Assembly: GCF_000422325.1 (NCBI RefSeq)
Contig: NZ_AULO01000011.1
Location: 124,001-188,000, forward strand
Reading direction: 5' to 3'
Length of the DNA: 64,000 nt
From: Marinospirillum minutulum DSM 6287
GTDB taxonomy: Bacteria; Pseudomonadota; Gammaproteobacteria; Pseudomonadales; Halomonadaceae
Below the pieces are notes generated by a model. The model worked only from the letters and a program-made list of their open reading frames with translations, made no database searches and was not told where the DNA came from. The position numbers and the translations under genes are program-made. Positions within the stretch are counted from its first letter, which is position 1. Each line of letters opens with the position of its first letter. This document shows positions 43,824-53,789 of the stretch, piece by piece.

Positions 43824-45782
43824 ATGAAAAAACACACTTCTTCTAAGTGGCTAGGCACAGCCGCGCTTGGATTATTTGTACTTAGCCCTATCAGCCAAGT
43901 TTTGGCAGAGACAAAAGCTAACAACCTAGAGCCAGTGGTAGTAACTGCCAACCGTATTGATCTGCTAGATACTGAAGCACCCTACGCAACAGAAATTTAT
44001 ACTTGGGATCAAATACAGAAAACAGGCTCAACCAATATTTATGATTTTCTAGGTCGCCATACCTCTATGATGGTTACGCCTGGTTCTGGTAATCCTTTTG
44101 CTCAAAAAATTGATATGCGTGGCTTTGGTGTAGGTGATGGCTATCAAAATATTATTGTAACGATTGATGGTCGTCGTATGAATAATATTGATATGCAACC
44201 ACAGCTTTTAACCAGTATTCCGTTAATCAATATTGAACGAATTGAAATTATTAAGGGTAGTGGTTCAGTGGCGCAAGGTGATGGTGCAACTGCTGGTACT
44301 TTAAATATAGTTACCCGTAAACGCAGTGGTGGTAGCGCATCAGTATTTGCTGGTAGTCAAGGAAAGCTAGCGAGCAGCGTTAACCTAGGTGTAGTTAAAG
44401 ATAAGTACGCTCTTAATTTAAGTGCCGATAACGCTAGCTATGATGGTTTTCGTGATGCAAATTCTAAAGGTCAAAAAGATGCTAGTACTGCTAACAATTT
44501 AAAGGCCGACTTACAGGTTTTTCCAACAGAAATACTTGAGTTAAGAGTTGGTGCTGCAGTAACTAGAATTGATACGGCTTATGGTAGCCCTATGACTAAA
44601 GCTGAATTTAATGCTAAGCCAGAACAAATGACTTACCCATCTTGGGGCGGTGAAGATGATGCTTTTACCTTACAGCGTTTAGAGTCTGATGTACTGTCTT
44701 TAGGTGCAAGTGTTAATTTAACAGACACTCTAACACTAGCTGTAGACCATGCTAGAGAAGATAAAATGTCTCAGTATAAAGGGTCAAAAGGTGCAGATTA
44801 TGAGTATAACTCCACCGATTTATCATTAAAATACACAGCTAATGGTTTTAGTTTAATTGCTGGTGCCCAAGCTTTTGATGGTGAGCGTGATGCCTTTGGT
44901 AGTGAAACCACCAAAGATAATTTAGGTGCTTTTTTACAAAGCCAATATAAGTTTGGCTCTAGCCTTGTTAGTGTAGGTGTGCGCCATGAAAAAGTGACCT
45001 ATGAATACAAGCCCACCACAGGAACTCAATTAAAAGATGATCATAAGTTAACCGCTTGGGATGTTGGTTTTAATCAGCAATTTAGTAAAGCAGTTAGTGG
45101 TTTTATCAACTTAAATCAAGCCTTTCAGGCACCAGATATAGATAGGTTCTTTAAATTTGGTGGTGGTTTTAACGACTTTATAGAGCCAGCAGAAACTAAA
45201 ACAATTAATCTTGGTGTTAATCATGTGCAAGAAAATAATAAGTTAAAAGCTACTGCTTTTTACACCCAGCTAGAAAATGAGATTTATTACTATAATGTAA
45301 GTTTTGCCGATAAAAATACTAATATTGATAAATCTTATAAGTATGGTGTTGAAGTTCAAGACAAGTTTAAGCTCACCAGTCAATTAAGCGGTTCAGTTAA
45401 CTATACTTGGTTAAAGGCTATAATTGATAAAGAAAATGAAGCTGCTGGTGCTTATAACGGTAAAGACCTACCAGGTGTTTCAGAACACAACATTTCTTTA
45501 AGCCTAGACTATGCGATTACTGACAAGTCTACTGTGATGTTAACGCAAGTTTGGCGTAGCAAGGCTTATGCTGCAGAAGACTTTGCTAATAATTTCAGTC
45601 AGAAGCAAAAAGCTTATAACCTAACCAACCTAGGTTATAGTCATAAGCTAGAGCAAGTTACTTTGTTTGCTCAAGTAGACAATGTTTTTGACAAAGCTAA
45701 TGGTATCTGGGTTAAAGATGATGCTATCTACCCAGTTAATTTCACTCGTACTTGGCAGTTAGGTGCGCGTTTAGACTTCTAA
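43824..45782 (+). CDS. btuB: BtuB, TonB-dependent cobalamin receptor
   Basis: A 652-residue outer-membrane receptor. The ATG at 43824 with AGGAA upstream precedes a signal peptide, KHTSSKWLGTAALGLFVLS; a longer in-frame start at 43794 is less likely. The TonB box region is LEPVVVTANR near residue 35. The plug has IEIIKGSGSVAQGDGATAG near 145, and many amphipathic strands end in the terminal aromatic (RLDF). Uptake of B12 is inferred from the riboswitch and B12 neighbours. It is followed by a terminator and cobO. Confidence 0.9.
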   Translation: MKKHTSSKWLGTAALGLFVLSPISQVLAETKANNLEPVVVTANRIDLLDTEAPYATEIYTWDQIQKTGSTNIYDFLGRHTSMMVTPGSGNPFAQKIDMRGFGVGDGYQNIIVTIDGRRMNNIDMQPQLLTSIPLINIERIEIIKGSGSVAQGDGATAGTLNIVTRKRSGGSASVFAGSQGKLASSVNLGVVKDKYALNLSADNASYDGFRDANSKGQKDASTANNLKADLQVFPTEILELRVGAAVTRIDTAYGSPMTKAEFNAKPEQMTYPSWGGEDDAFTLQRLESDVLSLGASVNLTDTLTLAVDHAREDKMSQYKGSKGADYEYNSTDLSLKYTANGFSLIAGAQAFDGERDAFGSETTKDNLGAFLQSQYKFGSSLVSVGVRHEKVTYEYKPTTGTQLKDDHKLTAWDVGFNQQFSKAVSGFINLNQAFQAPDIDRFFKFGGGFNDFIEPAETKTINLGVNHVQENNKLKATAFYTQLENEIYYYNVSFADKNTNIDKSYKYGVEVQDKFKLTSQLSGSVNYTWLKAIIDKENEAAGAYNGKDLPGVSEHNISLSLDYAITDKSTVMLTQVWRSKAYAAEDFANNFSQKQKAYNLTNLGYSHKLEQVTLFAQVDNVFDKANGIWVKDDAIYPVNFTRTWQLGARLDF

Positions 45783-45794
45783 GCTTAAATAAAT

Positions 45795-45828
45795 AAGCCC
45801 TTAATTACTCAGTAGTTAAGGGCTTTTT
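45795..45828 (+). terminator. Terminator between btuB and cobO
   Basis: AAGCCCTTAA pairs with TTAAGGGCTT around a short loop and ends in TTTTT. The stop of btuB is 12 bp upstream. CobO may depend on readthrough. Confidence 0.75.
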
Positions 45829-45841
45829 AACAGAGGTGAGT

Positions 45842-46447
45842 ATGACCGATTCAAACAAACCCGAGCGCCATAAAAAGCGTATGGAACGCCACAAGGAAGT
45901 AGTCGATAGTAAAATTGCTCAAGCCACCACAGAACGCGGTGTAGTGGTGGTGCATACCGGCAATGGTAAAGGTAAAAGTACCGCAGGCTTTGGTATGGCG
46001 GCCCGTGCGCTAGGTCATGGTATGCAAGTGGGCATAGTGCAATTTATTAAAGGCAGTTTTAGTACGGGAGAAGAAGCTTTTTTTCGCCGTTTCCCCGAAG
46101 TTAGCTACCATGTAATGGGTCAAGGCTACACTTGGGATACGCAAGATTTAGAAAAAGATATAGCCACCGCTGCTAAAGGTTGGGCGCAGGCTAAGGCTTT
46201 TTTAGAAGATGAGAAGGTTGATTTAGTGGTGTTAGATGAGCTGAATATCGCCTTAAAATATAACTACATTGCCATGCAAGACATATTAGATGCCCTAGCT
46301 AATCGCCCAGCCATGCAGCATGTAGTCATTACTGGCCGTGGTGCAAGAGACGAATTAATCGCCGCTGCCGATACAGTTTCAGAACATAAAGAAATTAAAC
46401 ACGCCTTCCACGCTGGGGTAATAGCGCAGAAGGGAGTGGAGCTTTAA
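45842..46447 (+). CDS. cobO: Cob(I)yrinic acid a,c-diamide adenosyltransferase CobO
   Basis: A 201-residue enzyme that adenosylates the cobalt of corrinoids. ATG at 45842 preceded by AGAGGTGAGT, the best start. P-loop HTGNGKGKSTAGFG near 38-51 identifies the CobO/BtuR family (distinct from PduO). Its location after the btuB transcript suggests use on imported cobinamide or B12. It would adenosylate substrates for CobS; together they cover salvage but not corrin ring synthesis. Confidence 0.92.
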   Translation: MTDSNKPERHKKRMERHKEVVDSKIAQATTERGVVVVHTGNGKGKSTAGFGMAARALGHGMQVGIVQFIKGSFSTGEEAFFRRFPEVSYHVMGQGYTWDTQDLEKDIATAAKGWAQAKAFLEDEKVDLVVLDELNIALKYNYIAMQDILDALANRPAMQHVVITGRGARDELIAAADTVSEHKEIKHAFHAGVIAQKGVEL

Positions 46448-46462
46448 AAAACTTTGGCTTTA

Positions 46463-49400
46463 TTAAACCAAATGCCAAGTTTGGGTGGTTGTTTCGTATT
46501 CTGCTAAGCCTACAGCGACTAAGGACTGTAAGCCTTCTTCAATGCTTTTTACGGGTTTGCGTTTAAAGATGTCGGCTAAACTTTCTAGAGTATAAGAGCT
46601 TTCTGCTAAGGTTTCTCTAAGCACTTTTAACTGTTCTGGCACGGTTTTGGGGAAGGTGGCTTTGTCTTTGGCTGCAACTATTTTTGGTTTGCTGGTTGCA
46701 ACCGTTTCAAGTGCAAGGTCAGTTTGCTCTTGAGCGTCATCAGGTGCTTGGTAGTCTGGGCGTAACCAGCGAACAACACCCTTGGCTTCTTCTTCAGCAC
46801 GTTGTTTATTGAGTGCTACCAAGCGCATTAACAGCTCTTCTTCTGCTTCAGCTTGCTCTGTAGGTTTGTCGGGGTAGGGCGTTGTTGCACCAGGTTTACC
46901 GACTAGTTTTTCAACTAAATCTGTCCAGCCATAAGCTTCAAAAACTGCGGTATCCAGCTCATCGTGGTATTCAGCCAATAAAGCAATTAAGCCTTGTTGA
47001 TGGGTGGTTTTTTCTTTAGCTGTTAGTTCTTCGCCTAATCTAAGCTTTTCTAAGACGTTATACATATCCGTCATGGTTAGATTAGGGTATTCGGCTTGCT
47101 GGCGCTTACGGTGTTTGTCGATACTTTCTGCTAGCTCTGAAATTTTTTCTGAAAGTTCTGGTGACGTTGTAGGAAAGGGGAAGGTTTCAAAGCATTGCGT
47201 TTTAGGGTAAACAGGTGTTGCGCCAAGTGAGCTGCCGTTAGCTAAAGCCCATAAGGTATGAATACGACTAGATAAAAATCCTAAATAATAAGCTTTAGCT
47301 AGTGCAATATTGATAAGCTTATTATCAGGAAGGATTGATGAATCTAAGAACTGAAAGATACGGTGCTTAGCTGTTTCAACTGTAGTTATATAGCGTGGTA
47401 AATCGCCCAGCTGACTCCTTAATTTAGGGTTTGTTTCACCAAATAACCACCAATTATTTCTGCGGCTAGCTCTTTTATTATTATCTCTTTCTGGTTTGAC
47501 TCTTTCTAGAACCCACTGATACAAGTCTGGGAATTCACTCCTTACTTTATCTAAGTCTAAACCATATAAGTCGATAACCATTACATTGCGTGATGATTGT
47601 AATAAGTCTCGCCCATTTCTATAGTCTCTTATATGTTTTTCTATTTTAGGTTTAATGCCTAGTCCTAGGTTGTTTGCTTCTTGCTTAGTAATAATAAACC
47701 CACTTCCAAACAATGATACACCGCGATTACTTATATCAAAATTTGCTTTTAAGGCTAAAGCACTAGAAACATCAGCACCAATCGTTAGGTCTGAATAGGT
47801 TTTACCAGTTCGCTGCGTAAGTTGTACATCACGCGCTTCTTTTTCTTCAGTTGAAGATTCTTTAACTAGAAGATTAAGCTGACCTGCATAATTACCTGCA
47901 ACACCTACAGTCATCGCAATTCTTACTGCGGCACCATCGTTACCATCTACCCAAGGGTGATCGGGTACTGCATATAAAATAGACAGCGGTTTTTTTGCAT
48001 TGCTAAGGTGCGTTTCTATAACACGGCGATTAAAGGTCTGTTTAATACTATTGGTAGTAATAAAGCCAAACCTAAAAGCTTCACCTAAACGTACTTTTTC
48101 AGCGGCAATATGCCACCAAAACATTACAAAGTCGGCAGATTCAGGTACTACTTTTTTATACACTTTTCGAACAGCATCGACATAACCATCACCTAGCGAC
48201 CGGCGCATGGTGGAAGCACCAATAAAAGGCGGATTACCAATTATATAATCGGCTTTTGGCCAGTCGGTTTGGCGTGGGTTTTTGTATTGATAAACCGTGG
48301 CTTGCCCAGTTTCATCGGGTATTAAGTTACCCGTGGTTGGGCTAACTTTCATGCTTATACCATCCCAAATAGTGACAACTTTGCCTTGGGCATCTAGCTT
48401 GGGTTCACGGCTGTCATATTCAATTAGCGCATCACGGCATTCAATGTTTTTAAAGTCTTTAAGAATGGGTTCAGGAATGTTTAGGTTGCCATTTAAACGG
48501 TAGTGCCATTGCAAATAACCTATCCAAAGCACTAGCTCGGCAATTTGTGCGGCTCGGGGGTTAATTTCTAAACCTAAAAACTGGTGGGGGCTAACAGTTA
48601 AGCCTTCGGCATCTAGGGCGCTTTGTCCGCCACTTAATTCAGCAATAAAGGCAAGCACTTCACCCTCTAAACGTTTCATGTGTTCTAACGCAACATAAAG
48701 AAAGTTGGCGCTACCGCAGGCTGGGTCTAATACTCGGGTTTGGCAAAGCTTAAAATGAAAGGCTTGAACTTCTTCTAGGGCTTTATCTTGTTTGCCTTGG
48801 CGCAACAGGGTTTCAGCAGCGGCACGAATATCGCCCCAGCGTTCACGCAAGGGGTTAATTAGGGTTGGCATTACTAAGCGTTCGACATAGGCGCGGGGCG
48901 TGTAGTGAGCGCCTAATTTATGGCGTTCTCTTGGGTCTAATGCCCTTTCTAGTAAAGTACCAAATATAGCCGGTTCAACATAACGCCAGTCGGCACTTGC
49001 GGCATCTATAAGTAGTTGAATTTGGTTAACGTCCAGCGCTATGGGGTCTATGCCTTTAAACAGCCCACCATTAAAGCACTTAACATTAATCATTAAGCGT
49101 TCACTGTAGCCACCCGTATTCATGGTTTCCCATAGGCCTTTTACAGCATGAGTGAAGGCTTCTGGATTACGCGACTAATAGGCTGTAGAAGGATTCTTTA
49201 GGCAGTAGGTCAACATCTTCGGCAAACATGGTGAATAAGCAGCGCTTTAAGAAACTAGCAACGCGTTCTACGCCATAACCGCTAGCTTCTAAAGATTTGC
49301 CAAGCTCTGCTAGTTTGGCACTTACCTGACGGGTTACTTTAGCGGCGTGCTTGCTTGGGTCTAGGCTAAGTGGGTCTAGCCAGAGTGCACGTAGGCGATG

Positions 49401-49925
49401 CTGTGTTTCTGGTTTATGTAAGTCATCAAGGCGAATTTCGTGGTGGCGTGGGTCGGGAAAAGCGACGTAGTTACCACCTGTTCGGGTAAATTCAGAATAG
49501 GTGTAAATGGCATTGCCAACATCAACCACAATAATAAAAGGTGGGCGACCTTCTTCTATTTCATTGGCTGGTAAGCCACGAACATAGCGCTCTGCTTGGG
49601 CGACAGCGGCATTAATGGCGTTTTGATGGGTTTTTGAAGCGAGTTCTTTATTGGTTTGTTTGCCTTCTAATACAAAGTGATTGCGTTTGTAGAGGTCGAT
49701 AAAGCGCTTTTCAGTGGTGGAGTCAGCTCGTTGGGGAGCGATAAAGCGTTCAAAAATATAGGCATTTTTATTATTATCGCCTTCACCTGGGTCGGGTTGG
49801 GGTAGTTCTAAAAGCGTACAAAGGTCGCCAATAAATGACTGGAAATTAGATTTTTCACTGCCGGTATTACCTTTCCAGCGTTTAAGAAAATCTTCAACAG
49901 CAGCAGGGGTGGCGATGGCATCCAA
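46463..49925 (-). pseudogene. MmeI-like (Type IIL) restriction-methylation enzyme broken by a one-base frameshift
   Basis: Two adjacent frames form one enzyme. The 252-residue N-terminal part starts at a TTG (49925) with AAGGAG upstream. It carries FIDLYKRNHFVLEGKQ, the D...ExK nuclease core. The second part has DPACGSANFLYVALEH (methylase motif I) and NPPFIGAST (motif IV), then a specificity and C-terminal domain, ending RWLRPDYQAP and TQTWHLV. Between 49124 and 49166 the sequence reads on in the next frame (NPEAFTHAVKGLWETMNTGG). The total is 3463 bp, one base more than 1154 codons, so a one-base insertion near 49167 accounts for the break. A GTCGCGTAAT to GTGCGTAAT change would fix it. A sequencing error is possible. 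Confidence 0.82.
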
Positions 49926-50070
49926 GCTATTTTGCTCCTTAATAAGAACTGGGTGTTATGCTTTTAAGCTAGATTATACAGTTTATTTCTTTAGGCGTGT
50001 ATGGCGTGCAGGTAAGCTGAGTTAGTGATTGAGTATTTCTTGAAAACTACGGGTGTATTGGCTATATTGC

Positions 50071-50221
50071 TTGCACTCTTTAGAACTAGGACGAATTCGT
50101 CTAGTCGGGTGTTTAGCCAGACTCTAACTTATTGAACGGGTTTATGCTTGCGGTGTTTCCGCAACCTTAACTCGTTCCTCATTAAGGTTGCGGAAACACC
50201 GCTTCCTCTAGTAAAGAGCAA
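50071..50221 (+). ncRNA. Retron msr-msd non-coding RNA
   Basis: The a1 segment (50071-50091, TTGCACTCTTTAGAACTAGGA) pairs with a2 (50204-50221, TCCTCTAGTAAAGAGCAA) with a few bulges. Just after a1 is GACGAATTCGTC (50090-50101), a short palindromic hairpin for msr, then AGTCGG...CCAGACT. The msd consists of a perfect 21-bp inverted repeat (50150-50170 and 50182-50202). It directly precedes the RT gene, as in known retrons. I could not fix the exact branching G. ncRNA order a1-msr-msd-a2 is as expected. Confidence 0.85.
50150..50202. repeat. Perfect 21-bp inverted repeat, msd stem
   Basis: Arms at 50150-50170 and 50182-50202 are exactly complementary, with an 11-nt loop (CTCGTTCCTCA). The arm also contains a smaller GCGG...CCGC dyad. 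The msDNA would contain a long hairpin. Confidence 0.9.
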
Positions 50222-50252
50222 AGCCCAAGAGTTACTTCTTGGGCTTTTTTTT
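50221..50252 (+). terminator. Terminator-like hairpin between retron ncRNA and RT
   Basis: AAGCCCAAGA and TCTTGGGCTT form a 10-bp stem with a 6-nt loop, then a run of T. It starts at the last base of a2, 15 bp before the RT start. It would restrict RT expression relative to the ncRNA. Confidence 0.75.
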
Positions 50253-50266
50253 GGGGTATATTAGTA

Positions 50267-51199
50267 ATGAGCTTTCTTAGGGTGCTAGCATCCAAGGTAA
50301 ACAAAACAGAAACTGAAGTAATTCAGTACTTGGCTAATGCGCCCTTAAAATACAAAGTTTATACAATACCTAAGCGCACTAGCGGTAACCGTGTTATTGC
50401 TCAGCCTACAAAAGAATTAAAAGAGTACCAAAGAGCATTTTTACAGATTAAGTCTTTTCCTGTACACCAGGTAGCAACTGCATATTGCTTAGGTTTAAGT
50501 ATAAAAGACAACGCACTAAGCCATAAAGCTAACTCATATTTATTAAAAATGGATTTAAAAAACTTTTTTAATTCAATAAATAATAATCTGTTTTGGAAGA
50601 TTTGGGCCGTAAACAAAAAGCTACCAGAAGCAAAAGATAAAGAGTTAATAGAGAAGTTATTGTTTTGGTCTCCGAGCAAGTCTTTGCAAGGCAAGCTAAT
50701 TTTAAGTGTAGGGGCACCTAGTTCGCCATTGCTCTCAAATTTTATTATGTATAGCTTTGATGAACATTTATTTAAAGCTTGTAATAAGTTGAATGTAACT
50801 TACACACGCTATGCTGATGATTTAACTTTTTCTACTAATAAGAAAGATATTTTATTTAAAGTTCCTAACCTTGTTGCTGAGCAGTTACGCTTTGAGTTTG
50901 GCAGCAGTATAATTGTAAATAGAAAAAAAACAAAGTTCTCTTCAAAAGCACATAATAGGCATGTGACTGGTATAACATTAAATAACAATCAAGCCATTTC
51001 TTTGGGAAGAAAAAGAAAGCGTTATATTAAGCATTTAGTTCACCAGCTTTTATTGAATAAGCTAACAGTAGACGATATTAATCATTTAAAAGGATTGTTA
51101 GCTTTTGCAAAACATATTGAGCCAACCTTTATCTTAAGTTTAGAGAAGAAATACTCGTTAGCTAAAATTACGCATATTTTTGAGGCAGAAAATGAATAA
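50267..51199 (+). CDS. ret: Retron reverse transcriptase
   Basis: A 310-residue RT. The catalytic YADDLTFS motif near 185 and the preceding SYLLKMDLKNFFNSI near 86-100 are retron RT landmarks. LILSVGAPSSPLLSNFIMY (about 145-165) matches the 'QGxPtSP' motif. It makes msDNA from the upstream ncRNA. Followed by a PtuA-like ATPase (8-bp overlap) and PtuB-like nuclease, this is the Ec78/Vc95-type (type I-A) retron. The RT length is normal and uninterrupted. Confidence 0.95.
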   Translation: MSFLRVLASKVNKTETEVIQYLANAPLKYKVYTIPKRTSGNRVIAQPTKELKEYQRAFLQIKSFPVHQVATAYCLGLSIKDNALSHKANSYLLKMDLKNFFNSINNNLFWKIWAVNKKLPEAKDKELIEKLLFWSPSKSLQGKLILSVGAPSSPLLSNFIMYSFDEHLFKACNKLNVTYTRYADDLTFSTNKKDILFKVPNLVAEQLRFEFGSSIIVNRKKTKFSSKAHNRHVTGITLNNNQAISLGRKRKRYIKHLVHQLLLNKLTVDDINHLKGLLAFAKHIEPTFILSLEKKYSLAKITHIFEAENE

Positions 51200-52679
51200 T
51201 TCTAACAAAGAAAATAATAGAGGCATAAAAGGCCTAATAAAAAATGCTAATAAAGGTAATGTACTATCTATGTTTGAGCTTTATGAGAGCTATCTTTCTG
51301 GTAAGTACGTGGCAGAAAAAAATGAAGCGTTAGCTACAGATTACTTAAATAAAATTCGTGAAAATACTATTGAAGCAAGGTTTTTTATTAAATCATTAAG
51401 TCTTTACGATTTTAGGCGGTTTAAGAATCTCGATATTGAATTTAATAAAAGTATTACGGTTATTGTTGGTGAAAATGGTGCTGGTAAAACAAGTATTGTA
51501 GAAAGTTTAGCACGATTATTAACTTGGTTTAATAGTCGTATTTTAAAAGCTGGCGGAAATGGAAAAAGAATAGTTGAGGGTGATATTAATAACCAAGCTA
51601 AGAGCTATGCTGAGATTAATGGTTCGTTTGGTTTTAATGAAAATACTGATATAAATATTTCCATGGTTCGGCCTGTAGAAGGTATTTCAGCTAGTGCTTC
51701 TTCAGACTTAGGTGTCTCTGACCAGGTAGGAAAAATTTACCGTTTATTAGCAGAAGATAAAAAATTTTATTTGCCTTTATTTGCTTTTTATTCGGTCGAG
51801 CGTTCCTTGGTTGATTTTTCATGTAATATTTCTGAAAGTAGGTTAAGAGCTGATTTTAATGCAAGATTCAGTGCTTTAAAAGATAGTTTAGATGCAAGTG
51901 CATATTTAGATGGTTTTTTTGAGCGTTATTTAGTATTGGTTAATTTATCTGAAAATGCTGAAGCAGCACTAGCAAAAAAATATTTAAAACTGCTAACTTT
52001 AATTAACTATGCTATCGAATCATTGGTAAGTGATGTTAAAAATATAAAAGTTGAACGCAGCTCCGGTAAAGCAGAAATCACCTTAGATATTTTTGGTGTT
52101 CGAGTGAGTGTTTCACAGTTATCACAAGGTCAAAAAACTTTACTTGCATTAGCAGGAGATATAGCTCTGCGTTTAGCAACTTTAAATCCAGACAGTGAGA
52201 ATGCTTTAAATAGCTTTGGTATTATAGTTATTGATGAAATTGATCTTCACCTACACCCTAAGTGGCAGCAACAAATAATTCCTGGGCTTAAAAATACCTT
52301 TCCTAATATTCAGTTTATTATTACAACACACAGTCCTCAGGTGTTGTCAACTGTTGATAAGAAAACTATACGTATGTTGTCATTTAATGAAGAAGGTGAA
52401 GCTTTTGTAACAATACCTGAGTATCAGACTAAGGGTGTTAAAAGTTCAGATGTGTTAGAGCAAATTATGGATGTGATAGCTACACCAGCTATTGAAGAAG
52501 CTGAATGGGTCTCTGACTACTCAGCACTTATTGTTCAAAATATTCATGATACTGATGAAGGTATGAAATTACGCAAAAATTTAATTGATCATTTTAAATT
52601 AGAGCACCCAGTAATAAAAAAATTAGATGCAGATATTCGGGTAGCTGAGTTTAAGCGTAAAGTAGAAAAATTAAAATAG
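51192..52679 (+). CDS. ptuA: PtuA-like ATPase of the retron
   Basis: A 495-residue SMC/ABC-type ATPase starting at the ATG at 51192 with GAGG 7 nt upstream, overlapping the RT stop by 8 nt. Its N-terminus (KGLIKNANKGNVLSMFELYESYLSG) resembles Sel1-like repeats seen in retron ATPases. Walker A is VGENGAGKTS near 91, signature LSQGQKTLL near 310 and Walker B IIVIDEIDLHLHP near 345, with THSPQVLST. It pairs with the next HNH gene, as PtuA and PtuB of Septu and Ec78. In Ec78 the complex is held inactive by msDNA. Confidence 0.92.
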   Translation: MNNSNKENNRGIKGLIKNANKGNVLSMFELYESYLSGKYVAEKNEALATDYLNKIRENTIEARFFIKSLSLYDFRRFKNLDIEFNKSITVIVGENGAGKTSIVESLARLLTWFNSRILKAGGNGKRIVEGDINNQAKSYAEINGSFGFNENTDINISMVRPVEGISASASSDLGVSDQVGKIYRLLAEDKKFYLPLFAFYSVERSLVDFSCNISESRLRADFNARFSALKDSLDASAYLDGFFERYLVLVNLSENAEAALAKKYLKLLTLINYAIESLVSDVKNIKVERSSGKAEITLDIFGVRVSVSQLSQGQKTLLALAGDIALRLATLNPDSENALNSFGIIVIDEIDLHLHPKWQQQIIPGLKNTFPNIQFIITTHSPQVLSTVDKKTIRMLSFNEEGEAFVTIPEYQTKGVKSSDVLEQIMDVIATPAIEEAEWVSDYSALIVQNIHDTDEGMKLRKNLIDHFKLEHPVIKKLDADIRVAEFKRKVEKLK

Positions 52680-52687
52680 GGTGAGTT

Positions 52688-53353
52688 ATGCGTTTTTTAG
52701 TTAGAGGCGATGCCCCCAATTGTTTAAATTTATTCAAGCATGGAAAAGATAAATGGAGCGTTATTAGCCAGAATAGAAAAACAGATGAAATTTGGCAATC
52801 TATTAATAAAATGCAACAAGGTTTTTGTGCTTATTGCGAACGTAAATTAAAAAATAATAGTAGAAGTAAGCACCTAGAGCATTTTTTCCCTCGAAGAAGT
52901 AATCCTAAACTTACTTTTAGCTGGCCCAATATTTTTGGTTCTTGCTCTACTCCTAATTCTTGTGGTGATTTTAAAGATAATAACTTAGAAGCTAAAAAAA
53001 TTGATCTAAACAGTGTTTGTAAACCTGATGTAGACAACCCTGAAGGCTACCTAGTTTTTTTGAGTGATGGAAAAGTAAGACCAAAACATGGCTTGGGTGT
53101 TTCAGATAAGAAAAAAGCTTTAAATACCATTCAGGTTTTCAACTTAGATGAGCAAAGCAAATTAGTTAATAGCCGCCACCAGGCGATTGCAAATGAAAAG
53201 CAGCTTGCAGATAAGTTTTGGGAAGCTATGAGTGATAACGATGGCTCAGAAGAGTGGCAAAAGATTTTAGAAGATGAGCGTTTGGAAGCATTAACTAGAA
53301 TTGAGAGCCAAGCACATAGAACAGCATTAAAACAGCTTTGGGAGTTTAATTAG
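52688..53353 (+). CDS. ptuB: PtuB-like HNH nuclease of the retron
   Basis: A 221-residue HNH endonuclease 8 bp after ptuA, sharing the operon. The zinc-binding FCAYCERKL near 43 and HLEHFFPRRSNPKLTFSWPN near 60-80 contain the HNH active-site histidines. It would act as the toxin, cutting nucleic acid when phage releases it from the msDNA-bound complex. Family knowledge: the Ec78 homologue is reported to attack tRNA. No break is visible. Confidence 0.9.
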   Translation: MRFLVRGDAPNCLNLFKHGKDKWSVISQNRKTDEIWQSINKMQQGFCAYCERKLKNNSRSKHLEHFFPRRSNPKLTFSWPNIFGSCSTPNSCGDFKDNNLEAKKIDLNSVCKPDVDNPEGYLVFLSDGKVRPKHGLGVSDKKKALNTIQVFNLDEQSKLVNSRHQAIANEKQLADKFWEAMSDNDGSEEWQKILEDERLEALTRIESQAHRTALKQLWEFN

Positions 53354-53473
53354 GTCGGCTTTCTTAAAGTCTACCTCTTTAGAGTTAGTCATCTACCCAT
53401 TTTAAGTTTTGTTTTAGTTAAAGATACCTTTATAGTGTTGGTTTACTGGTGATTAACTTAAGAGGGTAATGTT

Positions 53474-53722
53474 ATGGAACTCGGTACAATCAAAGTTGCT
53501 AATATGCAAGGTGAAACCTGCGTAACAACAATTAATAATGCCTTAAGTGAGCTAGCTGGTGTGGTGAGTGCTAAGGTATCTTTAGCTAACCAAAATGTTG
53601 CGGTTAGCTTTGATGAAACAGTGACTTCTTTAGACAAGCTAAAAGAAGCCGTAGTAGCCAGCGGCTTCAATTTAGCTGTTCACGGTGAAGATGGTAATTG
53701 TTGTGGTGGTTGCGGTAGTTAA
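53474..53722 (+). CDS. Heavy-metal-associated (HMA) domain protein with single cysteine and CCGGCG tail
   Basis: An 82-residue protein of ferredoxin-like HMA fold (MELGTIKVANMQGETCVTTINNALSEL ... VAVSFDE). The usual GMTCxxC is replaced by NMQGETC, so only one cysteine remains in the metal loop. The C-terminus ends CCGGCGS, which may supply extra thiols. GAGGG precedes the ATG. It could be a copper chaperone or an altered metal sensor. The end of this gene is duplicated at 57732. Confidence 0.75.
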   Translation: MELGTIKVANMQGETCVTTINNALSELAGVVSAKVSLANQNVAVSFDETVTSLDKLKEAVVASGFNLAVHGEDGNCCGGCGS

Positions 53723-53744
53723 AACCTAGCTAAATTCTTTAAAA

Positions 53745-53774
53745 AAATAGCCCTAGCTTTAAGTAGGGCTATTT
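53745..53774. terminator. Terminator shared by the HMA gene and the lipoprotein gene
   Basis: AAATAGCCCTA and TAGGGCTATTT form a perfect stem with T-rich ends on both strands. It lies between two convergent genes and can serve both. Confidence 0.7.
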
Positions 53775-53789
53775 AATTCAAGTTAAACT

